15,906 nt of DNA from Alphaproteobacteria bacterium (lineage in GTDB: Bacteria > Pseudomonadota > Alphaproteobacteria > Micropepsales > Micropepsaceae): contig CANGRN010000006.1 of NCBI GenBank assembly GCA_947455695.1, forward strand, positions 1 to 15,906. The letters run 5' to 3'. Positions 14,289 to 15,906 of this stretch are shown here, piece after piece. The notes under the pieces are model-generated. The model made no database searches, was not told where the DNA came from, and saw only the letters and a program-made list of their open reading frames with translations. The number at the start of each line of letters is the position of its first letter. Position 1 is the stretch's first letter. The translations under genes were made by a program, and so were the position numbers.

Positions 14289-15130
14289 GCAGCGTCGCTG
14301 AACTCCAGTCGGGCAAGGGCCATAAGGACGAGAATTTTCCCGTCGCCTCTATCCTGATCGCGCCGAAGCATCGCCCGCCGGTGATGGCCTTCTACCATTT
14401 CGTGCGCGCCGCCGATGATGTGGCCGATAGCGCCACAGCCGCGCCCGATGAAAAGCTGGCGCTGCTGGATCAGATGCGCGCCAGCCTGGTGGGGGAGAGC
14501 GATGCGGTGCCCGAAGGCGTCAAGCTGCGCGAAATTTTGAAAGAGCGCACCCTGTCGCCGGTGCATGCGCTGGACCTGCTGGAAGCGTTCCGCCGCGATT
14601 GCACCAAGCTGCGCTACCGGGACTGGGACGATCTGATCGACTATTGCCGCTACAGCGCCATGCCGGTGGGCCGCTTTGTGCTGGACGTGCATGGCGAAAG
14701 CCGTGATCTGTGGCCGGCCAACGACGCCCTGTGTGCCGCCCTCCAGGTGATCAACCACCTGCAGGACTGCGCCAAGGATTACCGCGAACTGAACCGGGTC
14801 TATATCCCGGAGCCGTTGCTGGCCGGGATCGGGGTGGAGGCGCTGGGCCAGAATAAAGCCAATCCAGCCCTGACTTTGGTGATCGCCGGGCTGGCGCGCC
14901 GGAATGCCGGGCTTCTGGAGACTTCGCGCCCCTTCGCGCGCGGTATAAAAGACGGCCGGCTGGCGCTGGAAGTGGACCTGATCCAGACCCTGGCCGATGA
15001 CCTGAATACCATGCTGATGAACCGCGACCCGCTCAGCCAGCCCGTGCATCATTCCAAGATGGACGTGGCGGCCCTGTTCCTGAAACGCTTTCCTTCCTTC
15101 GCGCTGATGCGCCTGAGACGCCCCAGATGA
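14285..15130 (+). CDS. hpnC: HpnC, hydroxysqualene synthase
   Basis: Class I trans-prenyltransferase-like enzyme (squalene/phytoene synthase fold), 281 residues. In the HpnCDE route HpnC converts presqualene diphosphate, made by HpnD, to hydroxysqualene. The first Asp-rich motif is DDVAD at 44-48 (after FYHFVRAA), the second is NHLQDCAKDY at 157-166; the latter, with the 'KHRPPVMAFYHF' segment, marks HpnC rather than HpnD. ATG 14285 overlaps the hpnB stop by four bases; GGAAAGGG at 14271-14278 six bases ahead is a strong ribosome site. The stop overlaps the hpnD ATG by four bases. Substrate assignment follows from the characterised HpnCDE pathway. Confidence 0.92.
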   Translation: MSSVAELQSGKGHKDENFPVASILIAPKHRPPVMAFYHFVRAADDVADSATAAPDEKLALLDQMRASLVGESDAVPEGVKLREILKERTLSPVHALDLLEAFRRDCTKLRYRDWDDLIDYCRYSAMPVGRFVLDVHGESRDLWPANDALCAALQVINHLQDCAKDYRELNRVYIPEPLLAGIGVEALGQNKANPALTLVIAGLARRNAGLLETSRPFARGIKDGRLALEVDLIQTLADDLNTMLMNRDPLSQPVHHSKMDVAALFLKRFPSFALMRLRRPR

Positions 15131-15906
15131 CCAATGCAGAGAATATCGGCGCCCCCGCCGCCAAGGCCGTGCAGAAGAAGGCCAAGAGCAGCTCCTTCTA
15201 TCTGGCCATGCGGCTGATGCCGGCCGAAGAGCGCGATGCCATGTTCGCCATCTATGCCTTCTGCCGCAAGGTGGACGACATTGCCGATGATGGCGTCGGC
15301 ACCCGCGCGGAGCGCCATGAAAAGCTGGAACAATGGCGCGCCGACCTGCGCGGCCTGTATGCCGGCACCGTCGCGCAACAGGTGCGCTTCCTGGCGCCGG
15401 CCATCGCGCAATATGGATTGCGCCTGGAAGATTTCCTGGCGGTGCTGGACGGCATGGACATGGACGTGGCCGAGGATATCGTCGCGCCCGATCTGGCCAC
15501 CCTGGACCTGTATTGCGACCGGGTGGCCAGCGCGGTGGGGCGCCTGTCCATCAAGGTGTTCGGCATGGACGAGGGGCCGGGCTTCGAGCTGGCGCACCAT
15601 CTGGGCCGCGCGCTGCAGCTGACCAACATCCTGCGCGACATCGACGAGGACGCCGCCATCGGCCGGCTCTACCTGCCGCGCGAATATCTGCAGGAGATGG
15701 ACTGCTGCCGCTCGCTGGATGTGCAGGCCATCGTGAACAAGCCCCAGATCGACGCGGTGTGCCGCAAGGTGGCGGCACAGGCCCATCATCATTATGACCA
15801 GGCCCAGCGCATCCTGTCGGCGCGTCCCAGGGGGCGAATCAAGACGCCCCGCCTGATGGGCGCGGTCTATTCGCAGATTCTGTCGGCCAGCGAAGCACAG
15901 GGTTTC
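15127..15906 (+). CDS. hpnD: HpnD, presqualene diphosphate synthase (partial, C-terminus outside window)
   Basis: Condenses two farnesyl diphosphates to presqualene diphosphate, the first step of the HpnCDE squalene route. The frame stays open to the right edge: 260 residues are visible and the family is about 280 long, so only a short C-terminus is missing. After 'KKAKSSSFYLAMRLMPAEER' come FCRKVDDIADD (D50, D51, D54) as the first Asp-rich motif and QLTNILRDIDEDA (D171, D175) as the second, followed by 'GRLYLPREYL', the standard squalene/phytoene synthase block. ATG 15127 overlaps the hpnC stop by four bases. HpnE and the cyclase are expected downstream but are not visible. HpnC and HpnD are distant homologues, and both are intact here as far as can be seen. 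Confidence 0.92.
   Translation, partial: MTNAENIGAPAAKAVQKKAKSSSFYLAMRLMPAEERDAMFAIYAFCRKVDDIADDGVGTRAERHEKLEQWRADLRGLYAGTVAQQVRFLAPAIAQYGLRLEDFLAVLDGMDMDVAEDIVAPDLATLDLYCDRVASAVGRLSIKVFGMDEGPGFELAHHLGRALQLTNILRDIDEDAAIGRLYLPREYLQEMDCCRSLDVQAIVNKPQIDAVCRKVAAQAHHHYDQAQRILSARPRGRIKTPRLMGAVYSQILSASEAQGF

Noticed and set aside
14285..15906. hpnC/hpnD as phytoene synthases of a carotenoid pathway
   Set aside because: The tandem pair directly follows hpnA and hpnB, and the second motif of the first protein (NHLQDCAKDY) is of the HpnC type.

Overview
The window is GC-rich, densely packed bacterial chromosome. High GC, the gene set and protein wording (MetY/MetA pair, FATP-type acyl-CoA synthetase, Hpn proteins) point to an alphaproteobacterium. 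This placement is inference; there is no rRNA or other marker gene. No tRNA, rRNA, CRISPR array, insertion sequence or phage gene was seen.

Layout. Bases 1-1427 (minus) hold the N-terminal about 475 residues of a FATP-type long-chain acyl-CoA synthetase that runs off the left edge. Bases 1587-3859 (plus) hold a two-gene methionine unit, metY and a metA-type homoserine O-acyltransferase, overlapping by 4 bases. Bases 3856-5670 (minus) encode a 604-residue protein with about ten TPR-like repeats and a C-terminal 2-oxoglutarate/Fe(II) oxygenase domain; it converges on metA and diverges from the next unit. From 5865 to the right edge everything is on the plus strand and forms a hopanoid cluster: hpnI, hpnJ, hpnK, two tandem paralogous diiron (ferritin-like) proteins, hpnL, hpnA, hpnB, hpnC and hpnD (cut by the window end).

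How the genes work together. HpnD and HpnC perform the first two steps from farnesyl diphosphate towards squalene (presqualene diphosphate, then hydroxysqualene); HpnE and the squalene-hopene cyclase are not in the window and may lie to the right. HpnA and HpnB are a sugar-nucleotide epimerase/reductase-like protein and a glycosyltransferase of hopanoid loci. HpnI adds N-acetylglucosamine to bacteriohopanetetrol, HpnK deacetylates it, and the radical SAM enzyme HpnJ is associated with conversion to the cyclitol ether. HpnL is a multi-pass membrane protein of the flippase-like type.

The most interesting element is the tandem diiron pair at 9437-11190. The two proteins are clearly paralogous, each keeps a full set of diiron ligands with identical spacing (30, 41 and 35 residues), and they sit between the headgroup-tailoring genes and hpnL, tightly coupled to both each other and hpnL. 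They are not among the lettered Hpn families I can name and are candidates for an O2-dependent hopanoid-modifying activity. Secondary points are inverted repeats in the divergent hpnI promoter region, a stem-loop just ahead of the hpnJ ribosome binding site, a 91-base gap before the diiron pair that may hold an internal promoter, and an unusual MetA variant paired with a MetY-type sulfhydrylase.
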